Counted from the stretch's first letter, positions 1-9,513 are shown. The stretch: 64,000 bases of DNA from an uncultured Litoreibacter sp. (GCA_947493265.1 CANLQL010000004.1:496001-560000); one strand, 5' to 3'. A program made the numbers and translations. Notes: generated by a model not told the origin, from the letters alone.

Positions 1-1
1 C

Positions 2-391
2 ACAGCGACGTCGCAAGTGATGAAGGTTGCTTTGCGCAGCGGCGACGGCTGGCCTGATGGCGACCCGGAGGTCTTTCTGGATTTCAGGGGTGAAAACCTG
101 AAGCCAGACGGCGCTGTCGTTACTGCGGATGGGTTGTTTGTTAACGCCCAGTGGGGCAGTGCGCGTGTTGCGTGTTATGATGCCGACGGGTCCATGACCC
201 AAAGCTTCGAGCTGCTGACAGATAACATTACATGTCCTGCCTTTGGTGGTCCCGCGCGCAATCAGCTATTTGCGACTTCTGCGAAACAAGGTCTCAACGC
301 CGAACAGAAAGAGGCACAGTCGGATGCAGGGAAAACCTTCGTCATCAATACGGGGCTAGAGGGCCAAAAAGAACATCAGGTGATCTTATGA
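2..391 (+). CDS. SMP-30/gluconolactonase family protein, C-terminal part
   Basis: This frame is open from the window edge and ends in a TGA that overlaps the next start (ATGA at 388-391), so only the last 129 residues are present. The visible part has beta-propeller-like stretches (DGLFVNAQWGSARV, TCPAFGGPARNQLFATSA) typical of the C-terminal blades of SMP-30/gluconolactonase/LRE-like proteins. These enzymes hydrolyse sugar lactones to aldonic acids and need a divalent metal. The catalytic N-terminal part lies outside the window, so substrate and activity cannot be judged. The four-base overlap with a beta-galactosidase gene implies one operon, which fits a role in galactoside or galactonolactone use. 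Confidence 0.75.
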   Translation, partial: TATSQVMKVALRSGDGWPDGDPEVFLDFRGENLKPDGAVVTADGLFVNAQWGSARVACYDADGSMTQSFELLTDNITCPAFGGPARNQLFATSAKQGLNAEQKEAQSDAGKTFVINTGLEGQKEHQVIL

Positions 392-2292
392 AACGCAGTC
401 TTGGCGTTTGTTACTATCCTGAGCACTGGCCGGAAGAGATTTGGCCAGAGGATGCGGCCCGTATGGTTGATGCAGGCTTGTCTTGGGTCCGTATCGGCGA
501 GTTTGCGTGGTCAGTCATGGAACCCAAGCCAGGGGACTTGCAGCTGGATTGGCTGGACCGGGCAATAGATGTTTTGGGCAATACCGGACTGAAAGTCATC
601 CTTGGTACCCCGACTGCGACACCTCCAAGGTGGGTGGGGACGAAGTATCCCGACATGTATGCCCGTGACGCCCTAGGCAATGTGCGCGGGTTCGGATCGC
701 GCCGGCATTATTGCTTTAGCCATGAAGGCTACCGCACCGAAAGCCGACGTATCACAGAAATACTTGCCAAAAGGTATGGACAAAATCCCCACATCGCGGC
801 GTGGCAGACGGATAATGAATATGGCTGCCATGATACGGTCTTGTCCTATTCCGATGCCGCAAAGACAGCGTTTCAAAATTGGCTTTCGCAAAAATATCAA
901 TCCCCGCAGGCGCTCAATAAAGCTTGGGGGAATGTCTTCTGGTCGATGGACTACGCTGAATTCAACGAGATTGAGTTGCCGAACCTAACAGTGACAGAAC
1001 CCAACCCTGCACATGCGCTGGCGTTCAGGCGGTTTTCCTCAGATCAGGTTGTGTCGTTCAATCGCGAACAAGCAGACATTTTGCGAAAATACTCTGACGC
1101 GCCGCTGATCCACAATTACATGGGGCGCGAAACCGATTTTGACCATTTCGCAATGGGCACGGATTTGGACATCGCATCGTGGGACAGCTACCCGCTTGGA
1201 TTCTTGGAAGATCGGGTGGGTGACGGGCCCGCGCATCAACGGGCCTTCGCCCAGCAAGGTGATCCTGATTTTCAGGCGTTTCACAATGATTTGTATCGCG
1301 CGGTGGGCCGAGGCCGCTGGTGGATCATGGAACAACAGCCAGGTCCGGTAAACTGGGCGCCGGTCAATCCATCACCACTGCCTGGAATGTGCAGGCTTTG
1401 GGCCTGGGAGGCTTTTGCCCATGGTGCCGAAACCGTGTGCTTCTTTCGCTGGCGTCAGGCTCCGTTTGCTCAAGAGCAGATGCATGCCGGTTTGCTTCGT
1501 CCCGACAGTGTCGCTGCGCCTGGACTAGACGAAGTCAAAGCAGTCGCGGCTGAACTGTCGCAGATGCCTGATGTTGAAACGGCGCAGGCGCGTGTGGGTC
1601 TTGTTTTTGACTACGCCTCGGAATGGGCTTGGAAGGTTCAACCGCAAGGCAAGGATTTCTCCTATTTCCGATTGGTTTTTGAGATCTACCGCGCGCTAAG
1701 GAAACTTGGGCTGGACGTTGATATTCTTCCCCCAGATACGAAAGATTTGTCGCCTTATAACTTGGTACTTGCGCCTGGAATATTAAGCCTTAGCGATCCA
1801 CTGTTGTCCGCGATCAAGACATTTGAAGGGCGCGTGATTTTTGGCCCGAGGGCGAACTCAAAAACAACTGAGCTTTCAATTACGGACCCGCTGCCACCCG
1901 CCATCCCTGGATTAGATGTGACCGTCGCCCGGGTGGAGACGTTTCGGGCGGATCAACCGCGCCCTTTGGAAGGTTGCGGCCATGCCAAGCACTGGATGGA
2001 AGAGTTGGAAGGCAACGCGCCAGTGCTGGCACGGAGTGCAACTGGTGCGCCGGTTTTGGTCGGTGATACGAAGGTTCAGTACCTGGGATGTTGGCTCGAC
2101 GAGGACGCGATGCACAGGGTTTTGAAAAACGCCTGTTTGGAAGTCGGGCTGGCACCGATCGAGTTGCCTGACGGGCTCAGACGACGCGGGACGCGAAGCC
2201 ATGACATCTACCTCAACTATGGAGTGGACCCGGTTGAGCACGATGGCATTGCGTTGGAGCCTGCAGGCGTTGCGTGGCGAGAAAAAACCTAG
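388..2292 (+). CDS. GH42 family beta-galactosidase
   Basis: A 634-residue protein starting at the ATG inside the upstream stop (ATGA overlap). It begins GVCYYPEHWPEEIW, the usual GH42 opening. The acid/base glutamate is E144 in QTDNEYG and the nucleophile is E315 in WIMEQQPGPVNW; these positions closely match the E141/E312 pair of the Thermus GH42 enzyme as I recall it. The first ~390 residues form the TIM barrel, followed by the trimerisation domain and a short C-terminal domain. There is no signal peptide, so it acts in the cytoplasm on imported galactosides or oligosaccharides. It ends interlocked with the convergent flavoprotein gene: both stops share CTAG at 2289-2292. Confidence 0.92.
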   Translation: MKRSLGVCYYPEHWPEEIWPEDAARMVDAGLSWVRIGEFAWSVMEPKPGDLQLDWLDRAIDVLGNTGLKVILGTPTATPPRWVGTKYPDMYARDALGNVRGFGSRRHYCFSHEGYRTESRRITEILAKRYGQNPHIAAWQTDNEYGCHDTVLSYSDAAKTAFQNWLSQKYQSPQALNKAWGNVFWSMDYAEFNEIELPNLTVTEPNPAHALAFRRFSSDQVVSFNREQADILRKYSDAPLIHNYMGRETDFDHFAMGTDLDIASWDSYPLGFLEDRVGDGPAHQRAFAQQGDPDFQAFHNDLYRAVGRGRWWIMEQQPGPVNWAPVNPSPLPGMCRLWAWEAFAHGAETVCFFRWRQAPFAQEQMHAGLLRPDSVAAPGLDEVKAVAAELSQMPDVETAQARVGLVFDYASEWAWKVQPQGKDFSYFRLVFEIYRALRKLGLDVDILPPDTKDLSPYNLVLAPGILSLSDPLLSAIKTFEGRVIFGPRANSKTTELSITDPLPPAIPGLDVTVARVETFRADQPRPLEGCGHAKHWMEELEGNAPVLARSATGAPVLVGDTKVQYLGCWLDEDAMHRVLKNACLEVGLAPIELPDGLRRRGTRSHDIYLNYGVDPVEHDGIALEPAGVAWREKT

Positions 2293-4691
2293 CTTCGGGG
2301 CAGCCGCATCTCGGGATCGTAGACCTGCGACGGGATGATTTTTGCGGGAATTCGGTACCCTAAAATATCGACCTCCAGCGCGCCATCGGTTGCCAAGTCA
2401 ACAAATGCGTAGGCAAGGTTTTTGCCGACGCGGTGACCCCAGTCGCCAGACGTTACTGTCCCCACAACAATGTCGCCTTGCATGACAGAGGCCCCGCCAT
2501 GCGCAGGCGCATCCTTGCTATCGATATCCAAGCTAACCAACTTTTTGCTTGGCTCGTGCCGTGCCAGTGCATCGCGACCGATAAAGTCTCCTTTATCAAG
2601 ATGTACAAAGCGGTCCAGTCCGGTTTCCAAGGGCGAAAACTCTGTCAGAATGTCAGATTTCCAGTGAAGGTATCCTTTTTCCATTCGCATCGATTCAACC
2701 GCGCGCGCCCCAAAGAGTTGCAATTGGTGGGCTTTACCGGCCTCTCTAAGGGCCAGATAGGCCGCATAGAGTTGCGCGTTTTGAACGTGAATTTCATACG
2801 CCAGTTCGCCAGAAAAGCTCACTGACATGACAGTTGCCGGTGCGATGCCGATGAACGCCTCCCGCACGCTGAGCCACGGGAACGCTTCAGCAGACCAATC
2901 GCCACGGGACGCGGCTGACAAGACTTCGCGGGCGCGCGGGCCGGCCAAAAGCAAGATTGTCTGATCGTTGGTCAGCGATCGGATTTGCACATCTTGGGTC
3001 GGGTCCAAATGCGACTGAAGCCAGTCCATGTCATGAAATTCGGCAGCGGCGGCCGACCCGTACCAGACCCGTCCGTCAGGCAAATTTGCAATCGTGGCTT
3101 CTGCTTTCAGCATCCCCTGCGCATTCAATAGATATCCCAAACCAACCCGACCGGGTTTCTGGGTCACCCGACCACAGATCATTCGATCAAGGAAGGCGTG
3201 CACGTCTGTGCCAGTCAGCTCAAACCGGTTGAAGCCATTCACTTCGGTTAGACCGACCGAGGATTGAACTGCAGATACCTCAGCCGCAACAACGTCGAAA
3301 ACCTCGTTGAACCGGAAGCTGTGGGTTTCTGAAAACTCCGGCGTCGGCTTGAAGTAGTCGACCCGCTCCCAGCCATTAACAACCGCAAATTCTGCCCCTT
3401 CAGCAGCCAAAATTGGGGTCAGTGGCGTGGTCTTCATCGGTCTGCCGGTCGGGCGGTGTTCATGCGGGAAATGGAACCGAAATTCGTTTTGGTAGTCCTC
3501 TATCGCTTTCAACGCCGTCAATTCGACATTGGCGTGGCCAGTGAAACGGCGCGGGTCGATGGGCCACGTGTCGTAGCACGCTTCACCATGCACGATCTGT
3601 TGTGCCAGAAGCCATCCGTGGCCGCCGCCTTCACCAAGACCGGCCCGCAGGCCAATGATACAAAACGCATTCCGCTTTCCGGGGATTTGGCCCACCAAAG
3701 GCGCGCCATCAATCGTGTAGGTGATCGGGCCATTGACGACCGTATGCACCCCCACTGTTTCCAGTGCAGGCATCCGCGCAAATGCGCCTTCCAACACGTC
3801 CACCACACGGTCCAGATCATCAGGACACAGCGCATTGGTGAAGCCCGGATCGATACCGTCCATTCCCCAGGTTTTGCAGTCTTGTTCGTAAAAACCCAAA
3901 AGCAGGCCGTTCTTTTCCTGACGGCAATAGTAGTCGCTGATCGGGCACCGCAAGAGCGGCATCCGGTGGTTGGCATTAGCGATTTCTGGAATTTCTTCGG
4001 TCAGAAAATACTGATGCTCCATCGATGCGACTGGGTGATGAACCCCCATCATCGCACCAACTTCATTGACCCGGTACCCACAGGCATTCACGACGATTTC
4101 TGCCCGGATATCCCCTTTCGTTGTGTGAACCGTCCAGCTGTCATCTTTGTGCTGAGTTAGGGCAATCACCGGCGTATGCCTGTAGACCTCGGCCCCTGCT
4201 TTACGAGCTCTGCGAGCCAGCGCCTGGCACAGCTGCGCAGGATCAATGTCGCCATCCAGCGGGTCCCACAGACCCCCCAACATATTTTCCGTGGAAATCA
4301 GCGGGTGCCGGCGGGCGCATTCTTCTGCACCCAGCACTTCAAAATGCACGTCCATTCCCCGCGCCATGGATGCGAAGTGACGATACCCGTCCATCTGGGC
4401 TTCGGTGTTCGCCAACCGGATCCCACCATCCGCATGGTGGTAATTGATCGGGTAGTCTGGATCCTCGGAAAGCTCTTTATAAAGGTTGATGGAGTGCGTC
4501 TTCAGCCCAACCATGGTCTGGTTCATACCGAAGTTCGTGACTTGCGCTGCGGAATGCCAGGTTGTGCCCGAAGTCAGCTCGTCGCGTTCGACAAGAACAA
4601 CGTCGCTCCATCCTTCCTGGGTCAGATGATAAAGCGTGGAGCATCCTGCGATACCTCCACCAATGACAACCACGCGGGTTTGAGACTTCAT
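2289..4691 (-). CDS. Dimethylglycine/sarcosine dehydrogenase-like FAD protein (DAO + GcvT domains)
   Basis: An 800-residue two-domain protein. The N-terminal DAO domain opens with VVVIGGGIAGCSTLYHL (FAD-binding GxGxxG). TSGTTWHSAAQ carries the histidine (H46) that is covalently flavinylated in dimethylglycine dehydrogenase. The C-terminal ~370 residues are a GcvT/aminomethyltransferase-like folate domain (GFNRFELTGTDVHAFL, GDFIGRDAL). Such enzymes oxidatively demethylate N-methylglycines and pass the one-carbon unit to tetrahydrofolate. The ATG at 4691 has GGAGG five bases upstream and is preferred over a GTG three bases earlier. It diverges from an MttB-like methyltransferase, which supports a betaine-type demethylation route. 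The exact substrate (dimethylglycine, sarcosine or another N-methyl compound) is not determinable. Confidence 0.85.
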   Translation of the reverse strand: MKSQTRVVVIGGGIAGCSTLYHLTQEGWSDVVLVERDELTSGTTWHSAAQVTNFGMNQTMVGLKTHSINLYKELSEDPDYPINYHHADGGIRLANTEAQMDGYRHFASMARGMDVHFEVLGAEECARRHPLISTENMLGGLWDPLDGDIDPAQLCQALARRARKAGAEVYRHTPVIALTQHKDDSWTVHTTKGDIRAEIVVNACGYRVNEVGAMMGVHHPVASMEHQYFLTEEIPEIANANHRMPLLRCPISDYYCRQEKNGLLLGFYEQDCKTWGMDGIDPGFTNALCPDDLDRVVDVLEGAFARMPALETVGVHTVVNGPITYTIDGAPLVGQIPGKRNAFCIIGLRAGLGEGGGHGWLLAQQIVHGEACYDTWPIDPRRFTGHANVELTALKAIEDYQNEFRFHFPHEHRPTGRPMKTTPLTPILAAEGAEFAVVNGWERVDYFKPTPEFSETHSFRFNEVFDVVAAEVSAVQSSVGLTEVNGFNRFELTGTDVHAFLDRMICGRVTQKPGRVGLGYLLNAQGMLKAEATIANLPDGRVWYGSAAAAEFHDMDWLQSHLDPTQDVQIRSLTNDQTILLLAGPRAREVLSAASRGDWSAEAFPWLSVREAFIGIAPATVMSVSFSGELAYEIHVQNAQLYAAYLALREAGKAHQLQLFGARAVESMRMEKGYLHWKSDILTEFSPLETGLDRFVHLDKGDFIGRDALARHEPSKKLVSLDIDSKDAPAHGGASVMQGDIVVGTVTSGDWGHRVGKNLAYAFVDLATDGALEVDILGYRIPAKIIPSQVYDPEMRLPRS

Positions 4692-4878
4692 CACGACCTC
4701 CAGATCAGATATTTTCCGTCATCCAATGCCCGAAAACTGACGGGGTCAATCCACTCAACCGAAGTTTCATTCCGCACGAAATTTTTGTTAGTTTTCCCTG
4801 AAAGATGCGCGCCGGAAAAAACGAGACGCTTGTGTTGTGTCCTGTTCAGGTATCGCATCGTCGCAGAGGTTACGAAAA
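4692..4878. promoter_or_regulatory. Divergent promoter region between flavoprotein and mttB-like genes
   Basis: This 187-base gap must hold promoters for both directions. It contains an inverted repeat, CCGTCA at 4716-4721 and TGACGG at 4738-4743, spaced by 16 bases, lying in the leader of the flavoprotein gene. It could be an operator or a leader hairpin. I see no convincing -35/-10 pair. The repeat is short enough to occur by chance. Confidence 0.35.
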
Positions 4879-6399
4879 ATGGCACGATCCACGAAGAAGC
4901 GCCCCGGGGGGAGAGCGGAACGGCTAGCACTACGTGCCGCCAAACCTGTATTTAACCCCTGCCCGCCTGGTCAACGCGGCGGATATTATGCGCCACTCAG
5001 CGCCTCTGAAATCAAACGGATCTACGACACAGCACTGGATCTACTTGAGCAGCTAGGCATGGGAGAGGTCCCTCCCCGATTGGCAGACGTCCTATGTGCT
5101 GCGGGGGCAGAAATGGATGGCAGGCAAAGGTGCCTGATGCCCCGAGCCTTGGTCGAAGACGCGATAGCAAGTGCCGCGAAAACCTTCACTTTCCACGGAC
5201 GTGATCCCGATAGATCAATCGAGGTTGGCGGGGATAAGGTCTATTTCGGCACGGGCGGTGCGGCTGTCCAAACACTCGACCTTTCCACTCAGAGCTACCG
5301 TCCGTCAACGCTTTGCGACCTGCACGACTTCACACGCTTGCAAGATCAACTTGCCAATGTCAGTTGGTTCACGCGCTGTTGCATTGCCACGGATGTCCCA
5401 GACAATTTAGACCTTGATGTGAACACAGCGTACGCATTGATGCGCAACACGACCAAACCGGTTGCAACGGCGTTCACAATCGCTGACCACGTGGCCCCAA
5501 TTGTTGAGATGTTCGATATCGCCGCAGGCGGACCCGGACGTTTCTCGAAACGGCCGTTTGTGAAGGCCCATATCAGCCCGGTTATTTCGCCGATGCGGTT
5601 CGGTGAAGATGCGGTGGACGTCGTCTTTGAATGCATTCGGCACAACATCCCGATGTCGTGCATCACTGCCGCGCAATCCGGGGCGACAGCGCCTGCGACC
5701 CTCGCGGGTTTTCTTGCGCAATCTCTTGCGGAAACTCTGGCAAGTCTTGTGATGGTCCATGCGATCCAACCGGGCTTTCCGATGATCTTTTCCAATTGGC
5801 CACTTGTGATTGATCTTCGCACGGGTGCGTTTGCAGGTGGCGGTGGGGAAACAGCCGTTCTAAACGCGGCCTCGGCACAGATTTCAAACTGGCTTGGCCT
5901 GCCATCCGGTGTCGCGTCTTCGATGACAGACGCCAAGGCAATTGATGCGCAATACGGCGCAGAAAAAGCGCTGACGGCGCTCGCGGCGGGATTGGCGGGC
6001 GGCAACTTGATCTATGAAAGCTCCGGCATGACAGCGTCGCTGCTGGGGGCAAGTTTTGAGGCGTTCATCTTGGATGATGAGATGCATTCCGCCATCTACC
6101 GTGCGCTACGTGGGGTTGAGGTTTCAGACGAAACACTCGGCTTTGATGCAATCTGTGAAGCTGTCCTAGGGGACGGGCATTTTCTTGGTGGGACCCATAC
6201 GCTGGATGCAATGGAACGGGATTATTTCTACCCTGATCTGGCCGACCGGGATGCCCCGATCACATGGGAAGAAAACGGCGCACAAGATGCTTGGGCCAGA
6301 GCCAATGAAAAAGCAAGAGGCATTCTGAATAGCGAGACAGAAGTTTACCTTTCCCGTGCGCAAGATGCCGAGATTCGGGCCAAATTCAATATCATCTGA
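4879..6399 (+). CDS. Trimethylamine methyltransferase family protein (MttB/MtgB-like, non-pyrrolysine)
   Basis: A 506-residue MttB-superfamily protein, about the family length. The start is the ATG at 4879 (MARSTKK) with AGAGG upstream; an upstream in-frame extension has no ribosome site. The N-terminal signature GGYYAPLSASEI and a glycine-rich second half (GAFAGGGGETAVLNAA, YGAEKALTALAAGLAGG) are family traits. The frame is continuous, with no in-frame amber codon, so it is not the pyrrolysine enzyme. Non-pyrrolysine members characterised elsewhere demethylate glycine betaine, carnitine or proline betaine and pass the methyl group to a corrinoid protein or folate. No corrinoid protein gene is adjacent, so the methyl acceptor is unclear. 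The divergent dimethylglycine-dehydrogenase-like gene would handle the next demethylation. Confidence 0.85.
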   Translation: MARSTKKRPGGRAERLALRAAKPVFNPCPPGQRGGYYAPLSASEIKRIYDTALDLLEQLGMGEVPPRLADVLCAAGAEMDGRQRCLMPRALVEDAIASAAKTFTFHGRDPDRSIEVGGDKVYFGTGGAAVQTLDLSTQSYRPSTLCDLHDFTRLQDQLANVSWFTRCCIATDVPDNLDLDVNTAYALMRNTTKPVATAFTIADHVAPIVEMFDIAAGGPGRFSKRPFVKAHISPVISPMRFGEDAVDVVFECIRHNIPMSCITAAQSGATAPATLAGFLAQSLAETLASLVMVHAIQPGFPMIFSNWPLVIDLRTGAFAGGGGETAVLNAASAQISNWLGLPSGVASSMTDAKAIDAQYGAEKALTALAAGLAGGNLIYESSGMTASLLGASFEAFILDDEMHSAIYRALRGVEVSDETLGFDAICEAVLGDGHFLGGTHTLDAMERDYFYPDLADRDAPITWEENGAQDAWARANEKARGILNSETEVYLSRAQDAEIRAKFNII

Positions 6400-6402
6400 T
6401 CC

Positions 6403-7464
6403 CTAAGCAGCGCCCGGTTGCCAGGACGAATAAAGCGGGAAGGTCTCGCTTAAGGGAAGTGCAACCTGTTCACCTGTGCGTGCGGCTTGATACGTGGCTG
6501 AAACCAGCTCGATAGAGCGGCGACCATCGGCCAGGGAAACGGCGGTATTGTCCTGACCCTTCAGGTGTTTAGCGATATCTTCCAAATATCCAACAAACCC
6601 AACATACACCCTGTATGTGTCATTCAAGATTGCGTCGACGTCATGCCGCTGCAAAGCGCCCCGCGCTGTAAATGTCCAAGGCTCTGATCCCGGCGCGTAG
6701 GGTGTTCGGCCACTTTCCGCAGTCAGGTTTTCAAACACAAACCGCAATCGACTTTCGTCTGTCGCAGCCCCCAGTGTGATCGAACTTGTGGCCACAGCGC
6801 CGCTTTCGAACTGGAACGAAATGGCGGCGCAGTCTTCGGTTTCGATGTCGTTCACGCGGGTTGTCGTGAACGCCGAAAGCTTTGACACTGGACCAAAGAA
6901 GTGGGTCAGCAAATCATGATTGTGGATTGCATGGCACAAAACCGCCCCGCCCTGTTCGCCCTGCCACGTACCGCGCCACGGGACGGAGTAATAGTCTGCG
7001 CCGCGGTTCCAATGAGTTTCTAGGCTGGCAACCAGCGGACGGCCACATTTGCCGCTGTCGAGCAGTTGCCGGAACTGCGTCAGCGACGGTCCGTAGCGAT
7101 ATTGAAAAACCGGAAAGACCTGACGATTTACCTGCGCAGCGGTTGCAATGATTTCGTCCACATCTGCCAGTGATGTCGCCAGTGGCTTTTCACAAATCAC
7201 ATGCTTGCCTGCTTTAAGCGACGCGACGCAAATGTCCTTGTGGAGGTTTGGTGGCAGACAAACATCGATCAGATCAATCTCAGGATCGGCAAGAACTGAG
7301 TCTATATCAGAACAGGCCACAAACGCGGCAGCCCCTCTTATTTCCTCTATCCGAGCGGTATCGCGATCGACAACATGGGTAACCTGAAAGTGGTTGTCGA
7401 AAAACTGGTATGCAGCAAGGTGTTCGCGACCAATCCCAGCACCCAGAATAGCGACCCGGATCAT
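6403..7464 (-). CDS. Gfo/Idh/MocA family oxidoreductase 1
   Basis: A 353-residue protein with a Rossmann N-terminus (RVAILGAGIGREHLAAY), the catalytic EKPL motif in HVICEKPLATS, and the GG..CHAIHNHDLL segment of the C-terminal domain. Family members oxidise or reduce sugars, inositols and sugar acids with NAD(P). It is the last gene of a three-gene minus-strand run of paralogues: its ATG overlaps the stop of the preceding gene by four bases (7461-7464). It ends three bases from the convergent MttB-like gene. The run starts opposite uxaC, so sugar-acid or uronate-derived substrates are likely, but the compound is not predictable from sequence. Confidence 0.85.
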   Translation of the reverse strand: MIRVAILGAGIGREHLAAYQFFDNHFQVTHVVDRDTARIEEIRGAAAFVACSDIDSVLADPEIDLIDVCLPPNLHKDICVASLKAGKHVICEKPLATSLADVDEIIATAAQVNRQVFPVFQYRYGPSLTQFRQLLDSGKCGRPLVASLETHWNRGADYYSVPWRGTWQGEQGGAVLCHAIHNHDLLTHFFGPVSKLSAFTTTRVNDIETEDCAAISFQFESGAVATSSITLGAATDESRLRFVFENLTAESGRTPYAPGSEPWTFTARGALQRHDVDAILNDTYRVYVGFVGYLEDIAKHLKGQDNTAVSLADGRRSIELVSATYQAARTGEQVALPLSETFPLYSSWQPGAA

Positions 7465-8474
7465 AGTTCCTGACCTTCAGCGATCATTTGCGCCTTGATT
7501 GCCAGTTCCATCACCTTGAACGCGTGGGACTGTGTCATCGCTGTTTCGGTCCTGTCTCTGATGTCATGTGCCAACGCGCTAAAATACGGCATCCCGGCAT
7601 CCGCACAGCTAATCTTTTCACATCGTGATCCATTGGCCATTACAAGATGATCCGTCCCCTCGGACCCGCCGACGTCAACGTATTTACGCAACTCTATATA
7701 ACCATCTGTGCCAAGGATCGTTAGACGGCCGTCGCCCCAGGTTGGCAGGCCGTCGGGTGTGTACCAGTCGACCCGAATGTAGCCGCGGCACCCTTCAGCG
7801 CTGAGACCTATCTCACCGAAATCTTGCAGTCCCGGATCGTCTGGGTTTGCGTAGTTGGCCACATGCGCCAGCGTGATTTCAGCATCCAAAGACCCGGTGA
7901 AATGCAAAAACTGATCGATCTGATGTGACGCAATATCCGTCAGGATGCCACCATACCGAGAGCGTTGGAAAAACCAGTCTGGACGGGTAGTTCGGTTCAA
8001 GCGGTGCGGTCCCAACCCCACGGTTTGCACCACACGGCCAATTGCACCTGACCGCACAAGCTCAGTTGCGCGAGTGACTGCGGGAACTTCGAAGCGTTCG
8101 GAAAAATCTATCGACCAGATACGGTTGGTTTTGGCGACGCATGCCTTGATCTGGTCCAGCTGTTGCAACGTGGTACAGCCGGGCTTGTCTGTCATGACGT
8201 CCAACCCCTGTTTCATCGCTTCAATCGCCAAAGCCGAGCGATCTTCCGGGATTGCAGCGATCACAGCAAGCTGCGCCCCCATACCATAGGCCGCTTCACG
8301 CGTTTCAAATCGGGGCAGGTCAGGGAAGCGCTTTTGGAACCCGTCAAGCGTTTCAGGAGTGCCCTCCGTCCAATATCCAAGGCATTCTGCCCCGACATCC
8401 AGCATGTTTTGGACTTGTCCAAAGATATGCCGGTGGTCCAGGCCAATCGCTACAAACTTCAAATCTGTTGTCAT
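7461..8474 (-). CDS. Gfo/Idh/MocA family oxidoreductase 2 (divergent N-terminus)
   Basis: A 337-residue Gfo/Idh/MocA-fold protein started at the ATG at 8474 (MTTDLKFVAIGLDHRH). The usual GxGxxG dinucleotide loop is replaced by AIGLDHRHIFG. The catalytic lysine motif appears as DKPG rather than EKP, followed by SIDFSERFEVP and a C-terminal domain with GGILTDIASHQIDQFL, where the histidine near the active site is kept. The altered loop may change cofactor preference or tightly bind a cofactor. It lies between two more canonical paralogues, overlapping the downstream one by four bases and starting 10 bases after the upstream one ends, so the three are almost certainly co-transcribed. Confidence 0.8.
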   Translation of the reverse strand: MTTDLKFVAIGLDHRHIFGQVQNMLDVGAECLGYWTEGTPETLDGFQKRFPDLPRFETREAAYGMGAQLAVIAAIPEDRSALAIEAMKQGLDVMTDKPGCTTLQQLDQIKACVAKTNRIWSIDFSERFEVPAVTRATELVRSGAIGRVVQTVGLGPHRLNRTTRPDWFFQRSRYGGILTDIASHQIDQFLHFTGSLDAEITLAHVANYANPDDPGLQDFGEIGLSAEGCRGYIRVDWYTPDGLPTWGDGRLTILGTDGYIELRKYVDVGGSEGTDHLVMANGSRCEKISCADAGMPYFSALAHDIRDRTETAMTQSHAFKVMELAIKAQMIAEGQEL

Positions 8475-8484
8475 AGCTGTCCTT

Positions 8485-9513
8485 CTATAACTCCACGCGC
8501 TGACCCGTGGCCGAAGCCCGTTCCATCGCATCGATGGCGCGATGTCCATCCAGCGCCATGGTTCCTGTCACCGCCGGGTTACGATCCGTTGCAATCGCAT
8601 CAACGAAGTCTTCGATAATTGCGCGATGCCAATCATGCGTGAACGCCATCGGGTCCGCACCCCCACCCGAGCCAGACGCTGCGCCGTGCATTTCGCTGTT
8701 TCCGTCAGCATCAATAAGTTCAAGCTGGCCGGGGCGCAGATGCGCGGCCCCCGCCGTTCCATAGATGGATACCCTTTCCGAACCCCCTGGAAACGCCGCT
8801 GTGGTTGCTAGGAAATTTGCAACCGCACCACTTTGAAAACGAAGGCTTGCGCTGGCCCAGTCTTCCGCCTCCATCTTATGGCTTGGCGTTGTCGTCGTCA
8901 TCGCCTGAACGGTCCTTAGCGGACCCGCGAAAGACAGCGCAAGGTCAAGCGTATGGATCGCCTGGCTGATCAAGACCCCGCCGCCATCGCGCCCGTATGT
9001 GCCACGTCCCGGAACGTCGTAGTAGGACTGGTCTCGCCACCAGGGAACACGAATATCAAGATGGGTCACCTGCCCCAACGCACCCTTTTCGATGTGGTCT
9101 CTTAGCAGCGCTACGTCGGTCCGCATTCTGTGTTGCAAAACCACGCCCAACTTCACCTTAGCCGCCGCACAGGTTTGCACGATCTCTTCGGCTGCGCTGC
9201 AAGTCCGTTCCAGTGGTTTTTCAGACAGGATATGTATGCCTTTGGCACACAGCATATCAACGTAGTCTTTTCGCGCATTCGGAGGTGTCGCAAGAATTGC
9301 GAAATCTGGTGAGGATTTTTCCAAGCAGTCTTGCAGTGTGTCATATAACGTCGGCGCAAGGCCAAAATTCGTTTCAGCGCGAACGGCGGCTGCCTTTGTC
9401 CGCTCCACTGATCGGCCGACCAATGCACAGCTGTCGATCTTCTCACGCAAGTCTGCCAATGCCGCAAGATGCGTGTCCGCAACCATACCCGCACCAACCA
9501 AAACGACTTTCAT
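8485..9513 (-). CDS. Gfo/Idh/MocA family oxidoreductase 3
   Basis: A 342-residue protein, first gene of the three-paralogue minus-strand run. The start at 9513 is supported by a strong ribosome site (GGAGGGG five to eleven bases upstream). The Rossmann motif is VVLVGAGMVADTHL, the catalytic motif is LSEKPLERT, and GGGVLISQAIHTLDLAL carries the conserved active-site histidine. It faces uxaC across a 111-base intergenic region with a perfect palindrome, so it is probably co-regulated with uronate catabolism. The reaction is probably NAD(P)-linked oxidation of a sugar or sugar acid. Confidence 0.85.
   Translation of the reverse strand: MKVVLVGAGMVADTHLAALADLREKIDSCALVGRSVERTKAAAVRAETNFGLAPTLYDTLQDCLEKSSPDFAILATPPNARKDYVDMLCAKGIHILSEKPLERTCSAAEEIVQTCAAAKVKLGVVLQHRMRTDVALLRDHIEKGALGQVTHLDIRVPWWRDQSYYDVPGRGTYGRDGGGVLISQAIHTLDLALSFAGPLRTVQAMTTTTPSHKMEAEDWASASLRFQSGAVANFLATTAAFPGGSERVSIYGTAGAAHLRPGQLELIDADGNSEMHGAASGSGGGADPMAFTHDWHRAIIEDFVDAIATDRNPAVTGTMALDGHRAIDAMERASATGQRVEL

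Noticed and set aside
232-387. Upstream extension of the beta-galactosidase frame
   Set aside because: It overlaps the gluconolactonase gene in another frame and does not resemble GH42; the ATG at 388 matches the family.
3456-4160. Long 234-codon open frame on the plus strand
   Set aside because: It lies wholly antisense to the flavoprotein gene, has no recognisable protein character and no ribosome site.
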